DNA of 64,000 nt from Paenibacillus_L residui (GCF_042677205.1 NZ_JBHTIU010000001.1:90854-154853); one strand, 5' to 3'; positions 51,752 through 60,804 are shown, counted from the stretch's first letter. Program-made: numbers and translations. The notes: generated by a model not told the origin, from the sequence alone.

Positions 51752-52384
51752 ATGGAGCATATCAAAAATTACCATTCGGTTACTTTGGACCGTGACGGGA
51801 AGCAGATAGTCATTGAAGGACCTGTTGCCCCGGAAATCATTTCCCAATACACGATGCACTCGGATCTCGATGCCTTCCGCCGCCCGAAGGATCAGCAGGA
51901 AGCACTGGTGGAAATCGCCTCCCTTCCGGAAGGCAGAATTATTCTGGCCCGGGACGGAATGACGATCGTCGGTTACGTGACCTTCCACTATCCGGATGAA
52001 ATGGAGCGTTGGTCGGAAGGAAACATGGAAGATCTGATCGAGCTCGGCGCTATCGAAGTAGCTAATGACTACCGGGGATTAGGCTTGGGAAAAAGCCTTA
52101 TCCGGCTTGCTTTTCAAGACGGCCAATTGGAAAATGTAATCGTCTTTACGACCGAATATTACTGGCATTGGGATCTCCAGCGCAGCGGTCTTAATGTATG
52201 GCAATACAGGCAAATGATGGAAGATTTAATGAAATCGGTAGATATGGTATGGTATGCTACGGACGATCCCGAAATATGTTCGCATCCCGCCAACTGCCTG
52301 ATGGTACGCGTTGGGAAAGACGTCAGTCTGGAGTCAATCGAGAAATTCGATCATCTCCGTTTCCGTCAAAGATTCATGTACTAG
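51752..52384 (+). CDS. acuA: Acetoin utilization protein AcuA, protein lysine acetyltransferase
   Basis: 210 aa from the ATG at 51752, equal in length to B. subtilis AcuA (AAGGAG 11 nt upstream; the ATG at 51677 has no site). GNAT core: GRIILARDGMTIVGYVTFHY and LIELGAIEVANDYRGLGLGK for acetyl-CoA binding. It acetylates and switches off AcsA, encoded divergently. The next gene is acuC; the acuB gene normally between them is absent. Confidence 0.93.
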   Translation: MEHIKNYHSVTLDRDGKQIVIEGPVAPEIISQYTMHSDLDAFRRPKDQQEALVEIASLPEGRIILARDGMTIVGYVTFHYPDEMERWSEGNMEDLIELGAIEVANDYRGLGLGKSLIRLAFQDGQLENVIVFTTEYYWHWDLQRSGLNVWQYRQMMEDLMKSVDMVWYATDDPEICSHPANCLMVRVGKDVSLESIEKFDHLRFRQRFMY

Positions 52385-52402
52385 GCGTTAGGGGGAACTA
52401 TT

Positions 52403-53599
52403 GTGAGTTGTCGAGCAAAATTTATTTTTGGCAATGAGGAATTGCAGTACCGGTTTAACGATGATCATCCGTTCAATCCGAAGCGGCTGGAATTGACGGT
52501 TGATCTGCTTATAAAAACGGGAGCGCTTTCGTCAGCCTCCATCGTCCCTCCCAGACAGGCTACCATCGAGGAACTTGAACGGGTGCATCTTTCCGAGTAT
52601 ATCCAAGCGGTTCAGGCTCTAAGCCGACCGGATCCGGATGAACACGCAATCCGAGAGGCCGACCGCTGGGGCTTGATGGATGAGGATACCCCTTACTTCC
52701 CCGGGATGCATGAGATCACTTCGCTGCTGGTCGGCGGCTCGCTGGAGGCGGTGGACACGGTGATGTCGGGTCAATCCGATCATGCCCTGCATCTGGGCGG
52801 AGGACTGCATCATGCAATGCCGAACAAGGGTGGCGGCTTCTGCGTTTATAACGACGCCTCCGTAGCTATTGCGCATCTGCGCAGCAAGTACAACGCCCGC
52901 GTCATGTACATCGACACGGACGTGCATCATGGCGACGGTGTGCAGTGGTCCTTCTATACGGACCCTGATGTGTGTACATTCTCCATTCACGAGACCGGCA
53001 AATATCTATATCCGGGTACCGGACCAGTGGAGGAACGCGGCGATGGCGACGGATTCGGCACTAATATCAATCTGCCGGTGGAGCCCTATACCGAGGACGA
53101 GTCGTGGATGGACAGTTTCCGGGAAGTGCTTGGCAAGGCGGTGGCGAGCTTTCGTCCTGACGTGATCATTTCACAGCATGGCTGTGACGCCCATGCCTTC
53201 GATCCGCAGGCCCATATCCATTGCAGTATGAGTATCTATCTGCAGATGCCGCAATTTATCCACGAGCTCGCCCATAAATATTGCGGAGGCCGATGGATTG
53301 CTTTGGGCGGCGGCGGATATGATATTTGGCGCGTTGTTCCCAGGGCCTGGGCTTTGCTCTGGCTGACCATGACCGATCATCCGTTGGCAAGCGCCCTATC
53401 TTCGAAACCGCTTACTCCTCTTGCTCCGGAATGGTTGGCCCGGTGGCAGCCGGAGAGCCCTCTCCCGCTCCCGGATACTTGGCTGGACCCGGTCGAAACC
53501 TGGGAGCCCATTCCAAGGCGTAAGGAAATTAGCGAAAAGAACAGGCAGACGAAAGAAATCGCCATGCTTTACTTGCCCGATCGTCCGGTTGAGCAATGA
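52403..53599 (+). CDS. acuC: Acetoin utilization protein AcuC, class I/II-type lysine deacetylase
   Basis: 398 aa, start GTG at 52403 with AGGGGGAA upstream. Zinc deacetylase motifs: GGLHHAMPNKGGGFCVYNDA, VMYIDTDVHHGDGVQWSFYT, FSIHETGKYLYPGTGPVEER and IISQHGCDAHAFDPQAH. It reactivates AcsA by removing the AcuA acetyl group. It is 18 nt downstream of acuA. Confidence 0.95.
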   Translation: MSCRAKFIFGNEELQYRFNDDHPFNPKRLELTVDLLIKTGALSSASIVPPRQATIEELERVHLSEYIQAVQALSRPDPDEHAIREADRWGLMDEDTPYFPGMHEITSLLVGGSLEAVDTVMSGQSDHALHLGGGLHHAMPNKGGGFCVYNDASVAIAHLRSKYNARVMYIDTDVHHGDGVQWSFYTDPDVCTFSIHETGKYLYPGTGPVEERGDGDGFGTNINLPVEPYTEDESWMDSFREVLGKAVASFRPDVIISQHGCDAHAFDPQAHIHCSMSIYLQMPQFIHELAHKYCGGRWIALGGGGYDIWRVVPRAWALLWLTMTDHPLASALSSKPLTPLAPEWLARWQPESPLPLPDTWLDPVETWEPIPRRKEISEKNRQTKEIAMLYLPDRPVEQ

Positions 53600-53624
53600 T
53601 CTCCCCCTGAAGGGGGGAGATCAT
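53596..53624. terminator. Hairpin between acuC and the propeller gene
   Basis: ATGATCTCCCCC-TGAA-GGGGGGAGATCAT, 12 bp, includes the acuC stop codon; no T run follows immediately, so termination strength is uncertain. Confidence 0.6.
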
Positions 53625-53639
53625 CCGACCGGTGTTTTG

Positions 53640-56600
53640 CTACTTTTCTTTTTTGACCATGACCTCCACGCTTGCGCTCAAAGTTTGGTAACGGGCTGTA
53701 ATTTGGGTCTTCCCCTTGGCTTTCCCCGTCAGAACCCCATTCGTATCGATCTCCGCGACTTCGGGAGAAGGATTGACAAATTCGACTTTGTCCGTAATCT
53801 CCAATCGACTGCCATCCGAATATACGGCGATCACCTCTGCCCTCTGCTGCTCTCCTACTCTCAGTTTATACTTCCTGGCTTGGAACTCCATCGAACGGAG
53901 TACAGGCTCCGGATTCGGCCCGCCCGATTCGGTGACGGTCACTGTGGCAGCCGTCTCCAGTTCCCCATGGCGGGCGGTAATCTGCGCCGTTCCGGCAGAA
54001 TAAGCGGTCACCACCCCATTCTCATCTACATCGGCAACGGTCGGCCGGCTGGATTTAAATTGACTTAGCCCGGTTACCTCGATTTCCCGGCCATCCCCAT
54101 AGACTGCATAAACCACAGTGGAGTGCTTCTCTCCTACCCGAAGCCGGTAAGTATCGGCGTCCAATCGCAATCCGGCCGCGTTGGCGGAAGACAGATGCAG
54201 CCGGTATATTTTCTCATGAAGTCCGTCTGCGGATTGGACATGAATTTCCGCCGTCCCCGGCAATTGTCCGACCGGCGTTAGTGTAATCCGGGCGGCGTCC
54301 CCTGCTTTGGCCACCGGCTCCAGCACCACCGATTCCGTTCCCCCTGTGCTGATTGTAATCGAGTATTCCAACTGATCCGGATCGAAGCCTTCAATAAATT
54401 CGCCGTTGACTTTAACGTTGATCAGATCGGCGCTTGACGCCATACTGCTCGCCACCTGCAGCAGATGCTGCCCTTCCCCCATCATGAACAAGTTCCCCCG
54501 GTTATCCTGGGTCAAGTATCTTTTCCCCCGCGGATCTATCAGGTAAACGTTCTTGGTCTCGGGATCAATCATAAATAACCGGCCCGAAATGGTGCCGTAT
54601 ATATTGCCGTCCGGACCTATTTCCAGGAAGGCATCTCTGAAGGTGATCGAGGAATAAGCAATGTCAAACTTCGGTTCATTATAAACCACCTCTCCTCGCT
54701 CAATGTCATAGATGAACAGATTCCCTTCCGCAAATCCCCATATGTTTCCGTCCGGTCCCACTATGAGCTTGGTAACGGCTTTCTTACCGGGAACCGGCAC
54801 GAACTCTTTGACTTTGACGTTTTGCTCTACGTCCCAAATAAACATTTTGGCTTCGGGTTCGTTTTCCTCCGTATCGCCGTAGCTGTTCCATACGGATGAG
54901 CCGCCATAGATCATCCCGTCTTTATAAGCCATGGATACCAGACTCTGATTCAGAATGGGCTGATACCTCTCTACATTCTTGGTGGCGGTGGTATAGAAAA
55001 CGAGCTGTCCGGTACGGGTATCCCTGGCCGGGGTAGTGACAATCGCCAAGGTTTCATTGCCGTTCCTTGTTATCACCTCTCCCCCATAGGCCCGCTCCTG
55101 TTTGTCCGGTCCTGCCTGATCCAGACCGAACAGCCGAACCGGATTGAGCGGCTGCGACGTATCCTTCAAATTCCATGGCTTCTTGGGATCGAATTGATGC
55201 ATAATGACCCCGGGATATACCGGGATCAATACTTGATCCTCCCCGTAAGGAATGAACATTTCCCCTTGATAAAGATAATTGCCGGCTCCTACGGTTCTGG
55301 ACGTAAATTGCGTCAGTTTGCGCTCTGCCGGATCAAACATGGCGTAGCCTGTTGATGTGTAGCCGGACATATAAATCGTGCCATTGTTGGCGCTTCCGGT
55401 GGAATGAATCGTTCCCGCTTCCGCGAGGACCGGCAGCAGTTTCGTTTCGGTTCGGCCTGTTTCAAAATTGTACGTAAACAGGACTCCTTCCGCACTTAAC
55501 CCCACGAACGTATCGCCGGGATATTCTTCCCTGTTCAGGGAAAGGATGCTGAATTCATTGTACTGTCCTTCCATTCTAACGGGTTCAGGATTCTGCACCA
55601 AATGAACCTGCAGATCTTCCAGGTCATAATAAGCCAGCCAGCGGCCGTTCACCCCATTGTAATTAGTGTAATATTGAAAATACACTTTGCCGTCACGAGA
55701 GGGAGAAACCTCACGGGCCTGGTTATTCGGGAACGTGCCTATGACCTCATCGTTGCTGGCCGAATCGAGGACAAGATCTACCACGCTTGTACCCGCTCCA
55801 GGAATTTTCAACTGGGATAATCGGGCATAAACCAGACCGTCTATGGCATCCAGATCAAAAGTGTATTTATACAGATCGGTAAAATTTTTACCGTCATACA
55901 GAAGCGGGATAAATTCTCCCGACCATTGCCCCTGCTTTCGGTCATATTTTCGGATATAAGCATCGGTAGCCAGTCCGAAATAAACGGCATCATGCACTTC
56001 ATCGTATGCTATAGAATGAATATACTTCATTCCATTCCGGACAACCCCTAAATCGGTAAATTTCCCGGTATAAATATCGTATTCGAAAGCCCGTCCGAAA
56101 TCGTCCTCCAATCGGGAATAGGTACCGCCATACAGCTTGCCGTCAGGAGTGGCCACCATGTCAAAGGCATTATGCCCCGCCATGATATTGGTTAAAACCT
56201 CTACTGTAGAGCTCTGCACATCATATTTCATCAGCTTGCCCGAACTATATCCCACTATATAGACATTCCCGTCCGCCCCCAGTGCCAATGCCCGGATCAA
56301 CGTGTCCGGAAGGACTACCTGATCCAGCAGTGTAAGGGAGTCCAAATCAATTTTAGCCAGGTGTGCGGAGGAGCCGTTTAAATTCATGTACATGATGTTC
56401 CTGCCGTTTTCCTGAGTAAATACGGCACGGGAATTGACAACCGTTTCAATCGGCGGGCCCCAATCCGTCATGTCAAAAGATACACCCGCGTCAACGTTCA
56501 TTTGGTCAACGTAGGCTTCCGCACTCTCTCCGGGAACCGTTCCCAGGACAACCCGAATATATTCTGCCCCCTCGGGAACGGTCATGGACAGTTCGGATTG

Positions 56601-57125
56601 CAGCCATTCGTTATGGCCGTCACTTTCCAAGGTTTGAATGCTCTGCTTGGCAAACAACTCCGGCGCCTGATCCGCTGATGAATACGCCTGAATAGCGTAA
56701 TGGAGCTTACCCTGCCGCACCTGGAAATGCCCCGACGCCTTGATCAGTTGACCGGATGTTACCCGGACGGGCTTGCTGTAAAGCCACGAGGCTTGCTCCC
56801 CGCCGGAGCCGCTGATTCTCAAGCTGCGCTTGCCCTCCATGAACGTTCCTTCTGCTGACGATAGACCAAAGCTTTTATCTCCGCCTTCTCCTATCATCCA
56901 CCCCGGAATCGTTCCATCCGACGAGGGCACTTCAAACCCGGCGTTTTCCAGCATATTCGCATGCAGTGTTCCGGTTTGGACCGGCTCCAGAATGGTGGTT
57001 CCAGCCGGCAGCTCATCCTCGAGGACCGCCGGTTCCCCCGCACTCTGGGCCAGCAAGGACGGCATCGGAAACGCCAAAGAACAGAAAAGCATCAACACCC
57101 AGCAAACAAGAAGCACTTTCTTCAT
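53640..57125 (-). CDS. Large secreted beta-propeller protein with CBM-like and Ig-like modules
   Basis: 1161 aa from the ATG at 57125 (AAGGAGG 7 nt upstream; the 57194 start has none). Signal peptide about 1-28. Residues 30-215 form a CBM4/9-like jelly roll (NAGFEVPSSDGTIPGWMIG). Residues 240-890 hold repeated propeller blades (GADGNVYIVGYSSGKLMKYD, GPDGNIWGFAEGNLFIYDIE, GPDGNIYGTISGRLFMIDPE). A cadherin-like beta sandwich and two Big_2-like modules (GVVTAYSAGTAQITARHG; GVLTGKAKGKTQITARYQ) follow. It is probably a cell-surface or secreted binding protein, perhaps for polysaccharide. No wall anchor or catalytic motif is seen. Confidence 0.8.
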   Translation of the reverse strand: MKKVLLVCWVLMLFCSLAFPMPSLLAQSAGEPAVLEDELPAGTTILEPVQTGTLHANMLENAGFEVPSSDGTIPGWMIGEGGDKSFGLSSAEGTFMEGKRSLRISGSGGEQASWLYSKPVRVTSGQLIKASGHFQVRQGKLHYAIQAYSSADQAPELFAKQSIQTLESDGHNEWLQSELSMTVPEGAEYIRVVLGTVPGESAEAYVDQMNVDAGVSFDMTDWGPPIETVVNSRAVFTQENGRNIMYMNLNGSSAHLAKIDLDSLTLLDQVVLPDTLIRALALGADGNVYIVGYSSGKLMKYDVQSSTVEVLTNIMAGHNAFDMVATPDGKLYGGTYSRLEDDFGRAFEYDIYTGKFTDLGVVRNGMKYIHSIAYDEVHDAVYFGLATDAYIRKYDRKQGQWSGEFIPLLYDGKNFTDLYKYTFDLDAIDGLVYARLSQLKIPGAGTSVVDLVLDSASNDEVIGTFPNNQAREVSPSRDGKVYFQYYTNYNGVNGRWLAYYDLEDLQVHLVQNPEPVRMEGQYNEFSILSLNREEYPGDTFVGLSAEGVLFTYNFETGRTETKLLPVLAEAGTIHSTGSANNGTIYMSGYTSTGYAMFDPAERKLTQFTSRTVGAGNYLYQGEMFIPYGEDQVLIPVYPGVIMHQFDPKKPWNLKDTSQPLNPVRLFGLDQAGPDKQERAYGGEVITRNGNETLAIVTTPARDTRTGQLVFYTTATKNVERYQPILNQSLVSMAYKDGMIYGGSSVWNSYGDTEENEPEAKMFIWDVEQNVKVKEFVPVPGKKAVTKLIVGPDGNIWGFAEGNLFIYDIERGEVVYNEPKFDIAYSSITFRDAFLEIGPDGNIYGTISGRLFMIDPETKNVYLIDPRGKRYLTQDNRGNLFMMGEGQHLLQVASSMASSADLINVKVNGEFIEGFDPDQLEYSITISTGGTESVVLEPVAKAGDAARITLTPVGQLPGTAEIHVQSADGLHEKIYRLHLSSANAAGLRLDADTYRLRVGEKHSTVVYAVYGDGREIEVTGLSQFKSSRPTVADVDENGVVTAYSAGTAQITARHGELETAATVTVTESGGPNPEPVLRSMEFQARKYKLRVGEQQRAEVIAVYSDGSRLEITDKVEFVNPSPEVAEIDTNGVLTGKAKGKTQITARYQTLSASVEVMVKKEK

Positions 57126-57151
57126 TAACTTACCTCCTTCAAAAGATAATA

Positions 57152-57179
57152 AGTATAGAAAAAATGAAGCGCTTACAAA
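57152..57179 (-). promoter_or_regulatory. Propeller gene promoter with a cre-like 13-mer
   Basis: Minus strand -35 TTTGTA, 16-nt spacer, -10 TATACT. The spacer carries TGTAAGCGCTTCA (57165-57177), a catabolite-repression-like site one base shorter than the CcpA consensus. Confidence 0.4.
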
Positions 57180-57344
57180 GCTGTTCGTGTTCATTCTAAA
57201 ATTTTAAACGGTCATTGAATAGCATACATTTTTTAGAATTTGTAGAATAATTATGTTTTTTCAATTGGAATATCGTTCACTAATTAGAATTTCTTTCTGA
57301 ATAATGCACTAGAAGACGCCTAACCTCATTCCGAACCAAACGAC

Positions 57345-57375
57345 AAAACAGCCGAGAGAAAGTCTCGACTGTTTT
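57345..57375. terminator. Terminator of the peptide/GNAT/ABC operon
   Basis: AAAACAGTCGAGA-CTTTC-TCTCGGCTGTTTT on the minus strand, about 75 nt past the stop of the 37-residue peptide; near-symmetric, so it could work both ways. Confidence 0.8.
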
Positions 57376-57448
57376 ATCACAAACACCGTATTAGGGTGCG
57401 GCTCGCGCCGCGAACATTAGCCCACTTAGAGGCTAAGTAATCATAAGA

Positions 57449-57562
57449 TTAGTTAGCCTTGGCAGGAATGACGATACGGCTTGCTTCGTTTTCTTTAAGC
57501 TTTTGCAGGAAGGAGATCCTGCTGCCGCCTCCTTTTCTGATATCGGGACGTGCTGGAACCAT
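57449..57562 (-). CDS. 37-residue peptide with a near-perfect Shine-Dalgarno, possible precursor peptide
   Basis: Encodes 37 aa, beginning MVPARPDIRKGGG, with SRISFLQKLKENEASRI in the middle and ending VIPAKAN. It is basic (three Lys and three Arg before residue 25), without Cys, Trp, Thr or Tyr, with three Ser and no signal peptide. AAGGAGGTGAT, complementary to 16S rRNA over 11 bases, lies upstream of the ATG at normal spacing. It starts 35 nt after the stop of the GNAT gene at 57598, so it is the last gene of the GNAT/ABC operon. No known peptide family is recognised. The GGG followed by a Ser-rich half might be a leader/core boundary; this is guesswork. Confidence 0.65.
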   Translation of the reverse strand: MVPARPDIRKGGGSRISFLQKLKENEASRIVIPAKAN

Positions 57563-57597
57563 GGACAATCACCTCCTTTCATGAGATGGACGGAACG

Positions 57598-58104
57598 CTA
57601 TAGTCGAAAATACTGAAGCAGCTGCTCCATGCTCTGAACGTACCGGTTTTCATCAACGTCTCGGTGACTGCTCTGACGGACACCGCAAGGCCTGGCAAAC
57701 TTGCTGTATAACCGGTTAAGGTAACGATGATCAGCCAGAGCGTAAAACTGGACAAGCTTGACGTCCGGCTTCTCCCGCAGGATCAGTTCGAGGAATTCAC
57801 GAAATCCTGCAAAAAACACTCTCGACCCCCGGTAAGCCGACGCCAGGATGGCGGCATCGATCGTTAACGTCACTCCGGCCGAATCGGGGTCCTCGCCATA
57901 TTGGTACTGGATGAATCCGATCAACTCTCCCTCGTCATTATCAAACAGCATAATGTGAGAGTCCGGCAATGTATGCATCAGGTTCAGCAAAGCGTCATGC
58001 AGTGTGTAGTCCCTATCCAGTTCCTCGCTGTTGCTCAAATAAAATCGGGTAAACCGGGCGTAATCGGCATCCTCCATGCACCGACTGGCATGTGCCCTCC
58101 GCAT
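57598..58104 (-). CDS. GNAT family acyltransferase 1 of the peptide locus
   Basis: 168 aa. GNAT core with strand segments SHIMLFDNDEGELIGFIQYQ and SAGVTLTIDAAILASAYRGS, the latter holding the acyl-CoA pyrophosphate loop, then ALADHRYLNRLYSKFARP. The loop motif is weak (AYRGSRVFF rather than RxxGxG/A). AAGGAGG lies 10 nt upstream. It shares order and several motifs with the 174-aa GNAT at 60280-60804 (AYRG, LYSKFA against LFSKFA), so they are paralogues flanking the ABC exporter. The acyl acceptor is unknown; the co-encoded peptide is a candidate. Confidence 0.8.
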   Translation of the reverse strand: MRRAHASRCMEDADYARFTRFYLSNSEELDRDYTLHDALLNLMHTLPDSHIMLFDNDEGELIGFIQYQYGEDPDSAGVTLTIDAAILASAYRGSRVFFAGFREFLELILREKPDVKLVQFYALADHRYLNRLYSKFARPCGVRQSSHRDVDENRYVQSMEQLLQYFRL

Positions 58105-58211
58105 AATGGCCGCGCCTCCTTCTGATAAGCCCGCGCTTTTACTGCAGCGCTGTTTCCTTTACTTTGATGTGACTGCTTTTATTTGGATTGCCTTTTCAAA
58201 AGGTGTTTCTG

Positions 58212-60143
58212 TTAAACCACGTATTTACGAGACTCCGTTCCCTCGGTTTGCCGGGCCCACATCGAAGCATACAGCTTGTTTCTCTCAAGCAGCTCCTCAT
58301 GCCGCCCTCTCTCGACGATTTGACCGTTCTCGAGCACAAAAATTTGATCCGCCCCGGCAATCGTGGCCAGCCGGTGGGATACGATGACCATCGTTTGCTG
58401 GCCAGCCAGCTTTCGTATAGTTTTCAATACAGCCGCTTCGGCTAAAGGATCAAGCGAGGCGGTCATTTCATCCAGCAGCAGCAGGGACGGCTTCCTTATC
58501 AGTGCGCGGGCCAAGGCTATACGCTGCTTTTGGCCCCCGGAGAAGTTGCCGCCGTCCTCTTCCACCACGGTCTCATATCCATGCGGCAGTTGGGCGATAA
58601 ACTCGTGGATGTCCGCTTGTCGTGCCGCCTCGATCACTTCATCAAGGGATGCGTCCGGCTTGCCGAGCTTCAAATTGTAGAGCAGCGTACCGCGAAAAAG
58701 GAAGCTGTCCTGAAACACGACTCCGATGCTTTGGCGGAAGAGTTCCTCGTCGATGCAGCTCAGCCTCTCCCGGTCCATAGTCAAGCTTCCGCTTTGGGCA
58801 CGCAGCAGGCCCAGGAGCAGCAGCAGTACGGTGCTCTTGCCGGAGCCGCTCGGGCCGACGAAAGCAGCGGTCGTTCCCGCCGGGATGGCGAAGCTGATGC
58901 CATCTATCACGGTCTTGCCGGGATTGTAGGCGTACCGGAGCTGATCCGCCTTGATGGACGGGCTGCGAAGGAATCCCCCCCGTTGAGCACCTGCCCGACA
59001 ATCAGCGCCTGGATCAACCACGTTCGAAGCGTACCTCGTGCGGGCTTCAGCTTCCGTATTTACCGTGGAAGCTGCCACTGCGGATGCCGCTGCGAGCTGT
59101 TCCCCGGCAGTATAGGCTGCTGCCCGGCCTTCCCGGTTAAGCCCGTTCCCGCTGTTTCCGCTGCCGCCAACTTCTGTTCCGCGTACATCTTCCTCTTCCA
59201 GCAGCAAAGCGGATAACCGGTCAAGGCTTACCCGGGCACTGGCGAAGGAAGGCAGGATGGCGGTCAGATTATATACCGAGTTGCCCATCGATGTGTAAAT
59301 GGTGAAGAAGGCAACCAAAGCGCCAAGACTGATGTGCCCATTAAGCGCCAGATAGGAGCCAAAGCCGATAATTGTAAAATTGACTGCCAGTAAGCTTGCG
59401 ATCGGCAGACGATCGAGCGAGGCCGCCATCTTATTTTTATGGTAGTGGCTGACAAACAGCGATTTAAGCCGTGCCTCGAACCTGCCGATGAACGTGGCTT
59501 GCAGACCAAAGCCTTGAATGATCATGCGTCCGTTCAGGCTTTCCTGGACATCCCCTGCCATTCCGTCCAGTCCTTTACGATAGTCGGCAAAAGCCGCCCG
59601 CGCCCTCCCGCCAAGCAGATAAGGCGCCAGATAGATTATACTGGCTCCCGCCAGAATAATCAGTGCCATGCTCCATTGCAGGGTGAACAAAATAGCTGCG
59701 CTAATGGTAATGACCGCCAACGATTGAAGGCCAATCGTAAGAATGGACATCATCGCCCCATCGATCGCAGGCAAGTCCAGCGTGAATCGGGAGACGATTT
59801 CATTTTTGTGACCGGCAGCCTCCGATCGGGTGTCCAGGCGCTGGATTTGTTTGAACATCTTGAGCCGCAGCTCCCGTTGAACGATGGCGCTCATTTTGGC
59901 CAGCAGCCGATCGCTGAGGAAGCCGCAGCCGACACCAACGATTCCGCCGATTCCAAGAACTGCGAGAATGAGCCAGAAGGCACTGGCATTGTTCGGGTCA
60001 ATCGCTTCATCGATCATGAACTTGAAGCTGAGTGGCGCCAGGGCAAGAACGGTCAGTTCGACGGATGCGGTTAGAAAAAACAGAACAAACCGCCAACCGC
60101 ATGGGCGTAAGAAACCGGCCAACTGGCGAATAACTCCCCACAT
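58212..60143 (-). CDS. ABC exporter, fused membrane and ATPase domains
   Basis: 643 aa from the ATG at 60143 (AAGGAGG 7 nt upstream; the GTG at 60209 has none). Six membrane segments to about residue 305, then the nucleotide-binding domain with FVGPSGSGKSTVLLLLLGLL, NFSGGQKQRIALARAL and LLLLDEMTASLDPLAEA. No N-terminal C39 peptidase, so it does not cleave a leader. Between membrane and ATPase domains is an unusual linker of about 80 residues rich in Gly, Ala and Ser (GSGNSGNGLNREGRAAAYTA). It is flanked by two GNAT genes and a small peptide gene, consistent with exporting a modified small molecule or peptide. Confidence 0.9.
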   Translation of the reverse strand: MWGVIRQLAGFLRPCGWRFVLFFLTASVELTVLALAPLSFKFMIDEAIDPNNASAFWLILAVLGIGGIVGVGCGFLSDRLLAKMSAIVQRELRLKMFKQIQRLDTRSEAAGHKNEIVSRFTLDLPAIDGAMMSILTIGLQSLAVITISAAILFTLQWSMALIILAGASIIYLAPYLLGGRARAAFADYRKGLDGMAGDVQESLNGRMIIQGFGLQATFIGRFEARLKSLFVSHYHKNKMAASLDRLPIASLLAVNFTIIGFGSYLALNGHISLGALVAFFTIYTSMGNSVYNLTAILPSFASARVSLDRLSALLLEEEDVRGTEVGGSGNSGNGLNREGRAAAYTAGEQLAAASAVAASTVNTEAEARTRYASNVVDPGADCRAGAQRGGFLRSPSIKADQLRYAYNPGKTVIDGISFAIPAGTTAAFVGPSGSGKSTVLLLLLGLLRAQSGSLTMDRERLSCIDEELFRQSIGVVFQDSFLFRGTLLYNLKLGKPDASLDEVIEAARQADIHEFIAQLPHGYETVVEEDGGNFSGGQKQRIALARALIRKPSLLLLDEMTASLDPLAEAAVLKTIRKLAGQQTMVIVSHRLATIAGADQIFVLENGQIVERGRHEELLERNKLYASMWARQTEGTESRKYVV

Positions 60144-60279
60144 GCTTGTTCCTCCTTGCTGTCTCGGATAATGAGTGTTCTGTCCATCAATTAGGAGCAG
60201 TCTCTTCACTAAGGGGGGGGACGCTCCGAATGAAGGATCAGCGCTGGCTGAAAGTGGACTTCTGAATGCAGCGTAAGCT

Positions 60280-60804
60280 TCAGCTGAAGATGCGCTGCTT
60301 GAACTTCGCCAGGTAAGTCCTCAGTTCTTCGGGAGATAGGCGGTATTCTGATACCGGCACCGATTCACTGTGTCTGCCTGCAACCAGGGTGGCGAATTTG
60401 GAGAACAGTTTATGGGAATCCGGCTGGTTGGGCGCCCAAAAGCGCAATTCTTCAACAGCAGTTGGCTGCATGCTCACATGTTCGAGCAAAAATTGCAGCC
60501 CCTGAACGAACAAACCGGTACCACGATAGGCTTTAGTAATATAAACCGACTGAATTTGGATGATCTGCACATCCCTGTAATCCTTCTCTCCGGTCCCGTG
60601 GATATATCCGAACGCACCCACGACCTGATCCTCATCATTAAAGGCCAGGACCGCTTCATTGCCCATTAACAGCGGGCTGGCGATATAGCCAAGCGTCACG
60701 GCGAAAGGATAGGGCAGCTGCAGCTCGGTATAATGCTCTAGCAGAAAATCGATATATTTGGAGTGGTAATTATAAGTTGAACAGACGGAAAAATAGAAGC
60801 TCAT
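60280..60804 (-). CDS. GNAT family acyltransferase 2 of the peptide locus
   Basis: 174 aa. GNAT features: EAVLAFNDEDQVVGAFGYIH, IIQIQSVYITKAYRGTGLFV with the acyl-CoA loop motif (AYRGTGLF), and APNQPDSHKLFSKFATLVAG. It is the first gene of the minus-strand operon, divergent from the sensor kinase, and shares architecture with GNAT 1. The GTTTAA direct repeat at 60871-60887 lies just upstream. Confidence 0.82.
   Translation of the reverse strand: MSFYFSVCSTYNYHSKYIDFLLEHYTELQLPYPFAVTLGYIASPLLMGNEAVLAFNDEDQVVGAFGYIHGTGEKDYRDVQIIQIQSVYITKAYRGTGLFVQGLQFLLEHVSMQPTAVEELRFWAPNQPDSHKLFSKFATLVAGRHSESVPVSEYRLSPEELRTYLAKFKQRIFS

Larger units (their letters stand above)
57126..57448. other. Intergenic region between the propeller gene and the 37-residue peptide gene
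   Basis: About 320 nt, very A/T-rich from 57190 to 57310. It contains the promoter of the propeller gene (57152-57179) and the terminator at 57345-57375. Only very short open frames without ribosome binding sites are seen. Confidence 0.7.

Noticed and set aside
57380..57448. Very short frame after the 37-residue peptide (about 8 codons)
   Set aside because: No ribosome binding site and too short to support.
60143..60209. Longer start (GTG 60209) for the ABC exporter
   Set aside because: No ribosome binding site, whereas ATG at 60143 has AAGGAGG at good spacing and fits the family.
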